Source: Actinomycetospora chibensis
GTDB taxonomy: Bacteria > Actinomycetota > Actinomycetes > Mycobacteriales > Pseudonocardiaceae
Direction: 5' to 3'
Length of the DNA stretch: 64,000 nt
Assembly: GCF_028737215.1 (NCBI RefSeq)
Contig: NZ_JAQZAM010000006.1
Span: forward strand, 124,001 to 188,000
Position 1 is the first letter of the stretch; every line of letters starts with the position of its first letter. The notes beneath the pieces were generated by a model. It made no database searches. It worked only from the letters and a program-made list of their open reading frames with translations, and was not told the origin of the DNA. Of the stretch, positions 36,422 through 45,226 are shown in pieces. Position numbers and translations under genes: made by a program.

Positions 36422-36765
36422 TGACCACCCCCCGATTCCTGCAGGGCGCGTTCGCGTTCGAGGGGCACGGGCTGGCCAAGCCCGCGCTGCTGGACCCGAG
36501 CCTGAGCTACACCGTGCCCGAGGGGGTCACCGGCCAGGTGCTCTACGTCCGCGCCGGCAACTCGTCCGACGAGCTCGTGTCCGTCCTGCTGGCCTTCGAC
36601 GGCACGCCGTCGCGGTGGCTCCCGGTCGGCGCGAAGAGCGACATGCACGTCTCGCTGCGCGTGGTCGAGGACCTCCTCGCCGGCAGCACCGTCGAGATCC
36701 ACTATTCGGCCCCCGAGGGCGCCACCGGCACCCTCGTCGTCGACTGCGGACTGGTGGAGGTCTAG
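36418..36765 (+). CDS. Small uncharacterised protein of the nitrate-assimilation operon
   Basis: A 115-residue beta-rich protein beginning MMTTPRFLQGAFAFEGHGL. The start overlaps the nitrate reductase stop (ATGA); ATG 36421 is an equal alternative. It has strands such as TGQVLYVRAGNSSDELVSVL and VEIHYSAPEGATGTLVVDCG, one cysteine near the end, no signal peptide and no recognised domain. Its position between the reductase and nirB, with coupling on the upstream side and 2 nt to the nirB start, argues for a role in nitrate or nitrite reduction, for instance maturation or electron transfer. That role is inference. Confidence 0.7.
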
Positions 36766-36767
36766 GG

Positions 36768-39374
36768 GTGACGCAGACCGCGGAACGACCGGAGACCGAG
36801 CAGGAGAACCCCTCGAAGACCCGCCTCGTGGTGGTGGGCAACGGCATGTCCGGGGCCCGCGCACTCGAGGAGATCCTCGCCCGCGGCGGCGGGGACACCT
36901 TCGCCATCGAGGTCTTCGGCGACGAGCCGTACGGCAACTACAACCGGATCCTGCTGTCCGAGGTGCTGGCCAACGCGGCGGGTGAGGCCGTCGACAACGA
37001 GGACGCCGACGGGGAGGACGAGCTCTACCTCAACCCGCTGGACTGGTACGACGAGAACGGCATCACGCTGCACGCCGGCGTCCGGATCGTGCGCATCGAC
37101 CGGCACGCCAAGGTCGTCTACGGCGACGACGGGTCGGTGACGCCGTACGACACGCTCGTCCTCGCCACCGGCAGCCGCTCGTTCTTCCCGCCCATGGAGG
37201 GGATGTGGGCGTCGAAGACCGAGCTCACGCCAGGGGTGTTCGGGTTCCGCTCGCTGGACGACGCGACGTCGATGCTCGCCCACATCGCCGGAGACGCAGC
37301 GCAGCGGAGCTCGACCCTCGAGAAGGAGCACCGGACCGCGGTGGTCATCGGCGGCGGGCTGCTGGGTCTCGAGGCCGCGGCCGGGCTGCAGGCGCACGGG
37401 GTCGCGGTCCACGTCGTGCACCCCACCGAGGTGCTGATGAACCAGCAGCTCGAGGCCGAGGCGTCGAAGGTGCTGCGCTCGAAGCTCGAGGACATGGGCA
37501 TGCACCTGCACCTCGGCGTGAAGACGAACGAGATCCTGACGGACGAGGGCCGTGTCTCCGGGGTCCGCTTCACCGACGGCTCGGACCTCGCGTGCGACAT
37601 GGTCGTCGTCACCGCCGGTATCCGCCCCAACATCGGGCTCGCGATGGTGTCGGGGCTCGAGACGCAGCGCGCGATCGTCGTGGACGACAAGCTGCGGTCG
37701 GTCGACGACGACTCGATCTTCGTGGTCGGCGAGTGCGCGCAGCACCGCGGCGAGGTCTACGGCGTCGTCGGGCCGTTGTGGGAGCAGGCCGCGGTCCTCG
37801 CCGACGTGGTCACCGGGTCGAATCCCCACGCCGAGTACCACGGCTCGCGGCTGGCGACGAAGCTCAAGGTGGCCGGCGTGGACGTCGCGCAGATGGGCGT
37901 GAAGGTCCCCGAGAGGTCGTCGGACGAGTTCGTGCAGTTCTCCGAGACCGGGCGCGGCGTCTACCAGACCGTCGTCATCCGCGACGGCACGCTGATCGGC
38001 GCGACGCTCGTCGGCGACGTCAGCAAGGTCGCGGCGCTGACCCAGGCCTTCGACAGCCGTTCGGCGCTCCCCGAGGAGCGCATCAAGCTGCTCTTCGACC
38101 TCGGCAGCGCCGCCGACGCCGCGAGCGCCGCCGACCTCCCGGACGACACCCAGATCTGCAACTGCAACGGCGTCTCGAAGGGCGACCTCGTCGCGTGCGT
38201 CCACGACGGCGCCGAGTCGGTGTCCGCGTGCATGGCCGCGACCCGGGCGGGCAAGGGCTGCGGCTCCTGCAAGGGGCTCGTCAAGGAGGTCGTCGAGGCG
38301 GCGCTCGGGGGCGCGGGCGCGGAGGACCCGGCCGAGCACTACTACGTCCCGGGCATCCCCCTGGACAAGCCGACGCTCATGGCCGAGATCCGGTCCCGGG
38401 GCCTGAAGTCGGTCTCGAGCGTGTTCGCCGAGCTCGCCCCGGACGGCAAGGACCACGTCGGCTCGAAGATGGGGCTCACCGCGCTGCTGCGCATGATGTG
38501 GCCCGACGACCACGTCGACGAGCGCGACGGCCGGTTCATCAACGACCGGGTGCACGCCAACATCCAGCGCGACGGCACGTTCTCCGTCGTGCCGCGCATG
38601 TCCGGCGGCGTCACGAGCCCCGACCAGCTGCGCCGCATCGCCGACGTCGCCGACAAGCACGAGATCCCGATGGTGAAGCTGACCGGCGGCCAGCGCATCG
38701 ACCTGCTCGGCGTCCCGAAGGAGAAGCTCCAGGAGGTCTGGGCCGACCTGGACATGCCGTCGGGCTGGGCGTACGGCAAGAGCTTCCGGACGGTGAAGAC
38801 CTGCGTCGGCACCGACTTCTGCCGGTTCGGGCTGGGCGACTCCACCACGCTCGGCATCGACATGGAGGAGCGCTACAAGGGCATCGAGGGCCCGGCCAAG
38901 ATGAAGCTCGCCGTCTCCGGGTGCCCGCGCAACTGCGCGGAGTCGATGGTGAAGGACGTGGGGCTGGTGGCCATCGAAGGCGGTCAGTGGCAGATCTACG
39001 TCGGCGGCGCGGCCGGGGCGACGATCCGCAAGGGCGACATCCTCGCCACCGTCGACTCGCACGACGAGGCGCTGCGGATCACCGGCCGCTTCCTGCAGTA
39101 CTACCGCGAGAACGCCAACTGGCTCGAGCGCACCTACGACTTCGTGCCCCGCATGGGCCTCGACCACCTGATCGGCGTGATCGTCGACGACGCCGAGGGC
39201 ATCGCCGACGAGCTCGACGCGCGCATGCAGGAGACCGTCGACCGCTACGCCGACCCGTGGGCGACCGATCAGACCGAGGCGACGCCGGGCCAGTTCCACG
39301 ACGCGCTGCCGCTGGTCCCGCTCCCGCAGGTGCCCATCAGGACGAGCTCGAGCCGGGAGGGGGTGTCGTCGTGA
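36768..39374 (+). CDS. nirB: Assimilatory nitrite reductase large subunit, NAD(P)H-dependent
   Basis: 868 residues. The FAD loop VVVGNGMSGARALEE is near residue 20, the NAD(P) loop VIGGGLLGLEAAAGL at about 190-205, and a bacterioferredoxin-type [2Fe-2S] domain starts at C464NC (ICNCNGVSKGDLV ... GKGCGSCK). The siroheme/[4Fe-4S] ligands are in CVGTDFC (679-685) and SGCPRNC (719-723). It reduces nitrite to ammonia with six electrons from NAD(P)H. GTG 36768 has GGAGG 7 nt upstream. It overlaps nirD by 4 bases. Confidence 0.95.
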   Translation: MTQTAERPETEQENPSKTRLVVVGNGMSGARALEEILARGGGDTFAIEVFGDEPYGNYNRILLSEVLANAAGEAVDNEDADGEDELYLNPLDWYDENGITLHAGVRIVRIDRHAKVVYGDDGSVTPYDTLVLATGSRSFFPPMEGMWASKTELTPGVFGFRSLDDATSMLAHIAGDAAQRSSTLEKEHRTAVVIGGGLLGLEAAAGLQAHGVAVHVVHPTEVLMNQQLEAEASKVLRSKLEDMGMHLHLGVKTNEILTDEGRVSGVRFTDGSDLACDMVVVTAGIRPNIGLAMVSGLETQRAIVVDDKLRSVDDDSIFVVGECAQHRGEVYGVVGPLWEQAAVLADVVTGSNPHAEYHGSRLATKLKVAGVDVAQMGVKVPERSSDEFVQFSETGRGVYQTVVIRDGTLIGATLVGDVSKVAALTQAFDSRSALPEERIKLLFDLGSAADAASAADLPDDTQICNCNGVSKGDLVACVHDGAESVSACMAATRAGKGCGSCKGLVKEVVEAALGGAGAEDPAEHYYVPGIPLDKPTLMAEIRSRGLKSVSSVFAELAPDGKDHVGSKMGLTALLRMMWPDDHVDERDGRFINDRVHANIQRDGTFSVVPRMSGGVTSPDQLRRIADVADKHEIPMVKLTGGQRIDLLGVPKEKLQEVWADLDMPSGWAYGKSFRTVKTCVGTDFCRFGLGDSTTLGIDMEERYKGIEGPAKMKLAVSGCPRNCAESMVKDVGLVAIEGGQWQIYVGGAAGATIRKGDILATVDSHDEALRITGRFLQYYRENANWLERTYDFVPRMGLDHLIGVIVDDAEGIADELDARMQETVDRYADPWATDQTEATPGQFHDALPLVPLPQVPIRTSSSREGVSS

Positions 39375-39694
39375 GCAGCACCGAGGAGGCCGTCGAGGCG
39401 CGCCTCGGCCCCGTCGACCAGATCCCGGTCGGCGAGGGCCGAGCGTTCCTCGTCGGCGACGAGCCCGTCGCCGTGTTCCGGCCGCGCTCGGGCGGGCTGC
39501 ACGCGCTGCGGGCGATCTGCCCCCACCGGGGCGGGCCGCTCGCCGACGGGCTCGTCGACGGCGAGGTCGTGATGTGCCCCCTGCACAACCACCAGTTCTC
39601 CCTGGTCGACGGCTCCTGCGCGACCGGCGCGGACGACGTCGCGGCGTACACCGCGACCGAGGAGGACGGCGAGCTCGTGGTCCGTTTGGGCTGA
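39371..39694 (+). CDS. nirD: Nitrite reductase small subunit, Rieske-type
   Basis: A 107-residue Rieske-like protein. CPHRGGPLADG and CPLHNHQFSLVDGSC give the two Cys-His pairs of a [2Fe-2S] site, so this NirD probably binds a cluster. GTG 39371 overlaps the nirB stop as GTGA. It completes the reductase complex and closes the operon, followed by a long palindrome. Confidence 0.92.
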   Translation: MSSTEEAVEARLGPVDQIPVGEGRAFLVGDEPVAVFRPRSGGLHALRAICPHRGGPLADGLVDGEVVMCPLHNHQFSLVDGSCATGADDVAAYTATEEDGELVVRLG

Positions 39695-39695
39695 C

Positions 39696-39754
39696 GCCCT
39701 CGTGAGTGCTCGTCCGTGTCAGGACACGGACAAGCACTCACGAGCCCGGAGGGC
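39696..39754 (+). terminator. Palindrome closing the nitrate-assimilation operon
   Basis: 22-nt arms (39699-39720 and 39723-39744) with one mismatch and a 2-nt centre, framed by GCCCTC and GAGGGC. It begins 1 nt after the nirD stop. Its right flank also supplies GGAGGG before the next gene start. Confidence 0.75.
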
Positions 39755-39759
39755 AAAGA

Positions 39760-40533
39760 ATGGGCGCCATGCCGACCGTCGCCCGCTACCTCGACGAGAT
39801 CGTCCTGCACACCGCGGCCTTCGCGGACGCCGTGCACACCGCAGGCCAGGAGGCGCGTGTCCCGTCGTGCCCGGACTGGTCGGTGCGCGACCTCGCCGAG
39901 CACCTCGGCGCCGTGCACCGCTGGTGCGCCGGCACCGTGTCCCGGCCCGGGGAGAAGCTCGTGCGCCGGGGGCCCACCGACCCGCCGATGCCGACCGCCG
40001 ACGACGAGGTCTCGACCTGGCTCCTCCAGGGCGCCGCGACGCTGACCCAGGCGATCCGCGACGCCGGCGAGGACACGGTCGTCGGCGGCTTCGGGACGAT
40101 GGTGCCGGTCTCGTTCTGGGCCCGGCGTCAGTGCCACGAGACGCTCGTGCACCGCGTCGACGCCGAGCTCGCGGCGGGCGGTCCGGTGCTGGCCGGCGTC
40201 GACCCGGTGATCGCCGCGGACGCCGTCGACGAGCACCTGGCGATGGTCGCGATGGGGGCCGGGCGTCGTCTCGAGCTGCGCGCGGACGGCGCGACGCTGC
40301 ACCTGCACGCGACGGACGAGGGGCTGGACGGCGCCGGCGAGTGGGTGGTGACGCTCGGCGCCGAGGGCCCGGTGATCGAGCACGCACACCGCAAGAGCGA
40401 CGCGGCGGTGCGCGGTCCGGCGAGCGCCCTGCTCACCGTGCTCACCAGCAGGAGGAGCCCCGAGGACGCCGGTGTCGACGTCCTCGGGGCCTCGCAGCTG
40501 CTCACGCTGTGGCGCGAGCAGGGGGCCATGTAG
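39760..40533 (+). CDS. Maleylpyruvate isomerase family mycothiol-dependent enzyme
   Basis: A 257-residue protein with the MDMPI/DinB-like four-helix N-terminal domain. VARYLDEIVLHTAAFADAV and VPSCPDWSVRDLAEHLGAVHRW are the family opening, with the metal-type histidine in EHLG and a second in RRQCHETLVHRVDAEL. A sterol-carrier-like C-terminal domain follows. Members use mycothiol or bind metal; the substrate is unknown. ATG 39760 has GGAGGG 6 nt upstream; ATG 39769 is an alternative. Its stop directly abuts the convergent stop of the next gene. Confidence 0.85.
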   Translation: MGAMPTVARYLDEIVLHTAAFADAVHTAGQEARVPSCPDWSVRDLAEHLGAVHRWCAGTVSRPGEKLVRRGPTDPPMPTADDEVSTWLLQGAATLTQAIRDAGEDTVVGGFGTMVPVSFWARRQCHETLVHRVDAELAAGGPVLAGVDPVIAADAVDEHLAMVAMGAGRRLELRADGATLHLHATDEGLDGAGEWVVTLGAEGPVIEHAHRKSDAAVRGPASALLTVLTSRRSPEDAGVDVLGASQLLTLWREQGAM

Positions 40534-41460
40534 CTACAGCGACCCGGTGAAGACCGCGTGCTCGTGGTCGAACGAGGGCACCACGTCGACCTGGGCCTCG
40601 CCCGCGTCGGTCGTCGTGGAGAACGCGACGTCGTAGGTCAGGCTGCGGCCGGGCTGCAGCTGGTTCTGCGGGGGCAGGCCCATCTCGCTGTCGAAGACCT
40701 GCGAGGCCGGAGCGCCGGCGGTCGACATCGCGACCGACAGCAGGGTGGGGTCGAAGGCCTGGCCGGTGTTGTTGGTGACGCGCACGGTCACCTGGAACGC
40801 GTGCGGGTTGGTGTTTCCGGCCGCGTAGCTCGACGGGTCGTAGGCGGTGGGCCGGTCGACGGTGACGGCCAGACCGTCGGCGTAGGTGAAGGTCTGGCCG
40901 AAGCCCACCGCGGACGTATCCGGGGCGTCGGTGCCGGCCGCCGGCGCGGTGGCCGGGGTGGTGGCCCCGACCGCGGACAGGTCCTCGCCCAGCTGGGTCA
41001 CGGCGTTGGCGACGATGACCATGCCGGTGATCCCCAGGGCGATCGCCAGGGCACAGGCGACGACGCCGGTCACCGCAGTCTTGATGTTGGTGGCGACGCG
41101 GCGACGGGCGCGCTGCAGGCCGACAAGGCCGAGCACCAGACCGACGATCCCCAGCAGGATCGCGCCGATGCCGAACAGCGGGATCAGGCCGATCACCAGG
41201 CCGCACAGGCCCAGCACCAGCCCCGCGATGCCGAGGCCGTTGCGCGGTGGCACGGGCGGCTGGGCCATGCCCGGCATCCCCAGCATGCCCGGCACGGGCG
41301 GCACGGTCCCCGTCCCCGGGCTCGGCGCCATCCGGGGCGCCGGCACCGCCGCCGCGCGGGCGGCGTCGAGTGCGGCCCGCGGGATCGGCACGGTCGGCGG
41401 CTCGACCGGCGCCGAGGTCTCGGCGGGAGCGCGGTGCCGCGGCGGCTGGACGGTGGTCAT
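40534..41460 (-). CDS. DUF4190-type membrane protein with C-terminal DUF4352-like domain
   Basis: 308 residues. A Pro/Ala-rich cytosolic start to about 75 leads into a membrane block, GLGIAGLVLGLCGLVIGLIP and GAILLGIVGLVLGLVGLQRA, then a third helix at about 128-152. The extracytoplasmic C-terminus (about 175-308) is an Ig-like beta domain with AFQVTVRVTNNTGQAFDP, typical of DUF4352-type telokin-like domains. Probably an envelope protein of unknown role. Confidence 0.75.
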   Translation of the reverse strand: MTTVQPPRHRAPAETSAPVEPPTVPIPRAALDAARAAAVPAPRMAPSPGTGTVPPVPGMLGMPGMAQPPVPPRNGLGIAGLVLGLCGLVIGLIPLFGIGAILLGIVGLVLGLVGLQRARRRVATNIKTAVTGVVACALAIALGITGMVIVANAVTQLGEDLSAVGATTPATAPAAGTDAPDTSAVGFGQTFTYADGLAVTVDRPTAYDPSSYAAGNTNPHAFQVTVRVTNNTGQAFDPTLLSVAMSTAGAPASQVFDSEMGLPPQNQLQPGRSLTYDVAFSTTTDAGEAQVDVVPSFDHEHAVFTGSL

Positions 41461-41574
41461 GGTGTGCGTGTCCCCCGACGAGATGCGTGGTGTCCGCCGG
41501 ATGGCGGACCTGCCGCTGATGTCGTCGGGGGCGACGATCCGTTAGCACCCGTCACCGGAACGAGTGAACGGTCC

Positions 41575-42534
41575 TCAGAGGGTCAGCACGAGCTTGCCGA
41601 ACGTCGAGCCCTTCTCGAGCTCGCGGTGCGCAGCGGCGGCGTCCTCGAGCGGGAACGTGCCGGCGATCCGGACCGTCAGGACGTCCTCGTCGATGAGCCG
41701 GGCGATCCCGGTGAGGGCGACGCCGTCGGGCTCGACGAGGAAGTCGGTGACCCGCTTGCCCTCGGCGTGCGCCCGCTCGGTGAGGCCCTCCGGCACGCCG
41801 GAGGGCACGCAGACCAGCAGGCCGCCGGGGCGCATCACGGCGAGCGAGGCGGGGCCGTTGGTCTCGGTCAGGTCGACCGCGACATCGATGTCGCCCGTGG
41901 CCTCGGCGACGTCCTCGGTGCGGTGGTCGATCGCCTCGTCGAGCCCGAGCGCGACCAGGTCGGCGTGCTTGCCGGCCGAGGCGGTGCCGATGACGTAGGC
42001 CCCGCGGGCCTTCGCGATCTGCACCGCGAGGTGGCCGACGCCCCCGCCGGCCGCGTGGATCAGCACCCGCTGGTCGCGCTGGACGTCGGCGGTGTCGACG
42101 ATGATCTGCCACGCGGTGAGGGCGGCGAGCGGGGTGGCCGCGGCGGTCACGTCGTCGACGTCGTCGGGGATGCGCGCGAACTGTCGGGACGGGGCGGTGA
42201 CGTACTCGGCGTAGCCGCCGGCCTGCCGCGGGAACCAGGGCATCCCGTACACGCGGTCGCCCACCGCGAAGCGCGTGACGCCCATGCCGACGGCGTCGAC
42301 GACCCCGGCCACGTCCCAGCCCACCGTGAACGGCGGGGCGGTCATGTCTCCGCCGGCCGAGCCGAGCCCGGCCCCGCCCGCGCGCACCTTGGTGTCGACG
42401 GGGTTCACACCCGCGGCCGTCACGCGGACCCGGATCTCGGTGGGGATGGGCTCGGGGACCGGGGCCTCGGTGAGGTGCAGGACCTCGGGCCCACCGGCGG
42501 TGTCCTGGGTGATCGCGCGCATCGTCGTCGGCAT
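41575..42534 (-). CDS. NADP-dependent quinone oxidoreductase-like MDR enzyme
   Basis: A 319-residue medium-chain dehydrogenase/reductase without structural zinc cysteines. PVPEPIPTEIRVRVTAAGVNPVD and FTVGWDVAGVVDAVG open it. VLIHAAGGGVGHLAVQIAKARGA is the Rossmann nucleotide loop and GTASAGKHADLVALGLDEAIDH follows. It matches the zeta-crystallin/quinone oxidoreductase branch, reducing quinones or enones with NADPH. ATG 42534 has GGGGGA just upstream. Confidence 0.88.
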   Translation of the reverse strand: MPTTMRAITQDTAGGPEVLHLTEAPVPEPIPTEIRVRVTAAGVNPVDTKVRAGGAGLGSAGGDMTAPPFTVGWDVAGVVDAVGMGVTRFAVGDRVYGMPWFPRQAGGYAEYVTAPSRQFARIPDDVDDVTAAATPLAALTAWQIIVDTADVQRDQRVLIHAAGGGVGHLAVQIAKARGAYVIGTASAGKHADLVALGLDEAIDHRTEDVAEATGDIDVAVDLTETNGPASLAVMRPGGLLVCVPSGVPEGLTERAHAEGKRVTDFLVEPDGVALTGIARLIDEDVLTVRIAGTFPLEDAAAAHRELEKGSTFGKLVLTL

Positions 42535-42637
42535 GTCCCCCGCGTGCCCCGGGACCGGCGCGGGCACACCCTGTCTGCGCAGCTCCGCTCCGCTGCGTGC
42601 GTGGCGAGCAGCCCGGAAACGCGTCGGACCCCGTCGG

Positions 42638-42643
42638 TAAACT
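42638..42643 (+). promoter_or_regulatory. -10 box of valS, leaderless
   Basis: TAAACT ends 7 nt before ATG 42651. Confidence 0.6.
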
Positions 42644-42650
42644 GGGTGTC

Positions 42651-45218
42651 ATGGTGCAGTCCGAGCCCGGCACACGCGTGCCCGAGAAGCCGACCCTCGA
42701 CGGCCTCGAGGACCGGTGGGCGCGCGTATGGGAGGACGAGGGCACCTACGCGTTCGACCGCACGGCCACGCGCGAGCAGGTGTACTCGGTCGACACCCCG
42801 CCGCCGACGGTGTCCGGCTCGCTGCACGTCGGGCACGTGTTCAGCTACACCCACACCGACATCGTCGCCCGCTTCCAGCGCATGCGCGGCAAGCACGTCT
42901 TCTACCCGATGGGCTGGGACGACAACGGCCTGCCCACCGAGCGGCGCGTGCAGAACTTCTACGGGGTGCGGTGCGAGCCGAGCCTGCCGTACGACCCGGA
43001 CTTCACCCCGCCGGAGAAGCCCGGCAAGCAGCAGGTCCCGATCTCGCGCAAGAACTTCGTCGAGCTCTGCGAGACGCTCACCGCCGAGGACGAGAAGGCG
43101 TTCGAGGAGCTGTGGCGCCGCAACGGCCTCTCGGTCGACTGGTCGCACGGCTACCAGACCATCGACGCCCGGGCCCGCGCGATCAGCCAGCGCGCGTTCC
43201 TGCGCAACGTCGAGCGCGGCCAGGCCTACGTCTCGATGGCGCCGACGCTGTGGGACGTCACGTTCCGCACCGCCGTCGCGCAGGCCGAGCTCGAGGACCG
43301 CGAGCACACGGGCGCGTGGCACCGGGTCGCGTACCACGGGTCGGACGCGGACGTGTTCATCGAGACCACGCGTCCGGAGCTGATCCCCGCCTGCGTCGCG
43401 CTCATCGCGCACCCCGACGACGAGCGCTACCAGCCGCTGTTCGGCACGACGGTGCGCTCGCCGCTGTTCGACGTCGAGGTCCCGGTGCTCGCGCACCCGG
43501 CCGCCGAGATGGACCGCGGCGCCGGCATCGCCATGTGCTGCACGTTCGGCGACCTCACCGACGTCCAGTGGTGGCGCGAGCTCGACCTGCCCAACCGCAC
43601 GGTGATCAACCGCGACGGCCGACTCCTGCGCGAGACGCCCGAGTGGATCACCTCGGAGCTCGGCCGGCAGCGCTACGAGGAGCTCGCGGGCGCGACGGTG
43701 CACACCGCCAAGGAGCGGATCGTCGCGCTGCTCACCGAGTCCGGCGAGCTCGTCGGCGACGTCCGTCCCGTCACGCGCCCGGTGAAGTTCTTCGAGAAGG
43801 GCGACAAGCCGCTCGAGATCGTCTCCAGCCGCCAGTGGTACATCCGCAACGGCGGCCGGGACGCGGCCGTGCGCGACGAGATGATCGCCCGCGGCCAGGA
43901 GCTGCAGTGGCACCCGGGCTACATGCGCCACCGCTACGAGGACTGGGTGCGCGGCCTCAACGGCGACTGGCTGGTCAGCCGCCAGCGCTTCTTCGGCGTG
44001 CCCGTGCCGGTCTGGTACCGGCTCGACGCCGACGGCGAGGTCCTCCCCGACGAGGTGCTCACGCCGGCGGACGACGCGCTGCCCGTCGACCCCTCCACCG
44101 ACGTCCCGGCGGGCTTCACCGTCGAGCAGCGCGACGTCCCGGGCGGTTTCACCGGCGACCCCGACATCCTCGACACGTGGGCGACCTCGTCGCTGACACC
44201 CCAGATCGCGGGGCTGTGGAGCATCGACGACGACCTGTTCTCCCGGGTCTTCCCCATGGACCTGCGCCCGCAGGCGCACGACATCATCCGCACCTGGCTG
44301 TTCTCGACGGTGCTGCGCAGCCACCTCGAGCACGACACGCTGCCCTGGGCGCACGCCGCGCTCTCGGGCTGGATCCTCGATCCCGACCGCAAGAAGATGT
44401 CGAAGTCCAAGGGCAACGTCGTCACGCCGATGGGTCTGCTCGAGGAGTACGGCTCCGACGCGGTGCGCTACTGGGCCGCCGGGGGGCGCCCCGGCGTCGA
44501 CACGGCGTTCGACCGCGGACAGATGAAGGTCGGCCGACGCCTGGCGATGAAGCTGCTCAACGCGTCGAAGTTCATCCTGGGCGTCGGGGTCCCGGCCGGG
44601 GAGCCGGACCTCACCGCGGTGTCGATGCCCCTGGACCGCGCGCTGCTCGCCCGCCTCACCGAGGTGGTCGAGAAGGCGACGACGGCCCTCGACGGCTACG
44701 ACTACGCCGTCGCGCTCGAGGCCACCGAGCAGTTCTTCTGGTTCTTCTGCGACGACTACCTCGAGCTGGTCAAGTCCCGTGCCTACGGCGAGTTCGACGA
44801 GGCCGGGCGCGACTCCGCGCGCGCCACGCTCGCGGCCGCGCTGCGGGTGCTGCAGCGGCTCTTCGCGCCGGTGCTGCCGTTCGTGGCCGAGGAGGTCTGG
44901 TCGTGGTGGCAGGAGGGCTCGGTGCACCGCGCCCCCTGGCCGGACATCCACGAGCTGGCCACCTCCGCCGAGGCCGACCCGCAGGTCCTCGAGGTCGCGT
45001 CCGACGTCATCGGGAGCATCCGCCGGGCGAAGTCCGAGCAGAAGCTCTCCATCCGCACCGAGGTCGAGAGCCTCTCGGTGCAGGCCGCGCCGGCCGCGCT
45101 CGAGGCGCTGCGCGCGGCGCTCGCCGACGTACGGGCCGCCGGGCGGGTGCGCGACGTCGAGCTCGTGGTGTCCGCGGACGGCGAGCTCGTCACCACCGTC
45201 GGCGATCCCACGGGCTGA
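42651..45218 (+). CDS. valS: Valine--tRNA ligase
   Basis: 855 residues. The HIGH motif appears as SGSLHVGHVF (HVGH at 59-62), the class I KMSKS motif as KKMSKSKGN at about 581-589, and the editing (CP1) domain lies between. MGWDDNGLPTERRVQNFYGV is characteristic of the archaeal-like ValRS found in some actinobacteria, and the long C-terminal coiled coil of the common bacterial form is short or missing. It charges tRNA-Val. The TAAACT box 7 nt upstream supports this ATG and argues against a T-box leader. Confidence 0.94.
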   Translation: MVQSEPGTRVPEKPTLDGLEDRWARVWEDEGTYAFDRTATREQVYSVDTPPPTVSGSLHVGHVFSYTHTDIVARFQRMRGKHVFYPMGWDDNGLPTERRVQNFYGVRCEPSLPYDPDFTPPEKPGKQQVPISRKNFVELCETLTAEDEKAFEELWRRNGLSVDWSHGYQTIDARARAISQRAFLRNVERGQAYVSMAPTLWDVTFRTAVAQAELEDREHTGAWHRVAYHGSDADVFIETTRPELIPACVALIAHPDDERYQPLFGTTVRSPLFDVEVPVLAHPAAEMDRGAGIAMCCTFGDLTDVQWWRELDLPNRTVINRDGRLLRETPEWITSELGRQRYEELAGATVHTAKERIVALLTESGELVGDVRPVTRPVKFFEKGDKPLEIVSSRQWYIRNGGRDAAVRDEMIARGQELQWHPGYMRHRYEDWVRGLNGDWLVSRQRFFGVPVPVWYRLDADGEVLPDEVLTPADDALPVDPSTDVPAGFTVEQRDVPGGFTGDPDILDTWATSSLTPQIAGLWSIDDDLFSRVFPMDLRPQAHDIIRTWLFSTVLRSHLEHDTLPWAHAALSGWILDPDRKKMSKSKGNVVTPMGLLEEYGSDAVRYWAAGGRPGVDTAFDRGQMKVGRRLAMKLLNASKFILGVGVPAGEPDLTAVSMPLDRALLARLTEVVEKATTALDGYDYAVALEATEQFFWFFCDDYLELVKSRAYGEFDEAGRDSARATLAAALRVLQRLFAPVLPFVAEEVWSWWQEGSVHRAPWPDIHELATSAEADPQVLEVASDVIGSIRRAKSEQKLSIRTEVESLSVQAAPAALEALRAALADVRAAGRVRDVELVVSADGELVTTVGDPTG

Positions 45219-45226
45219 CCTCGCTC

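Noticed and set aside
36762..39737. 991-codon open frame antisense to nirB
   Set aside because: It is the complement of the intact nirB/nirD genes and has no domain; long antisense frames are expected at this GC content.
42420..44951. 843-codon minus-strand frame over valS
   Set aside because: Antisense shadow of valS; composition is unlike a protein.
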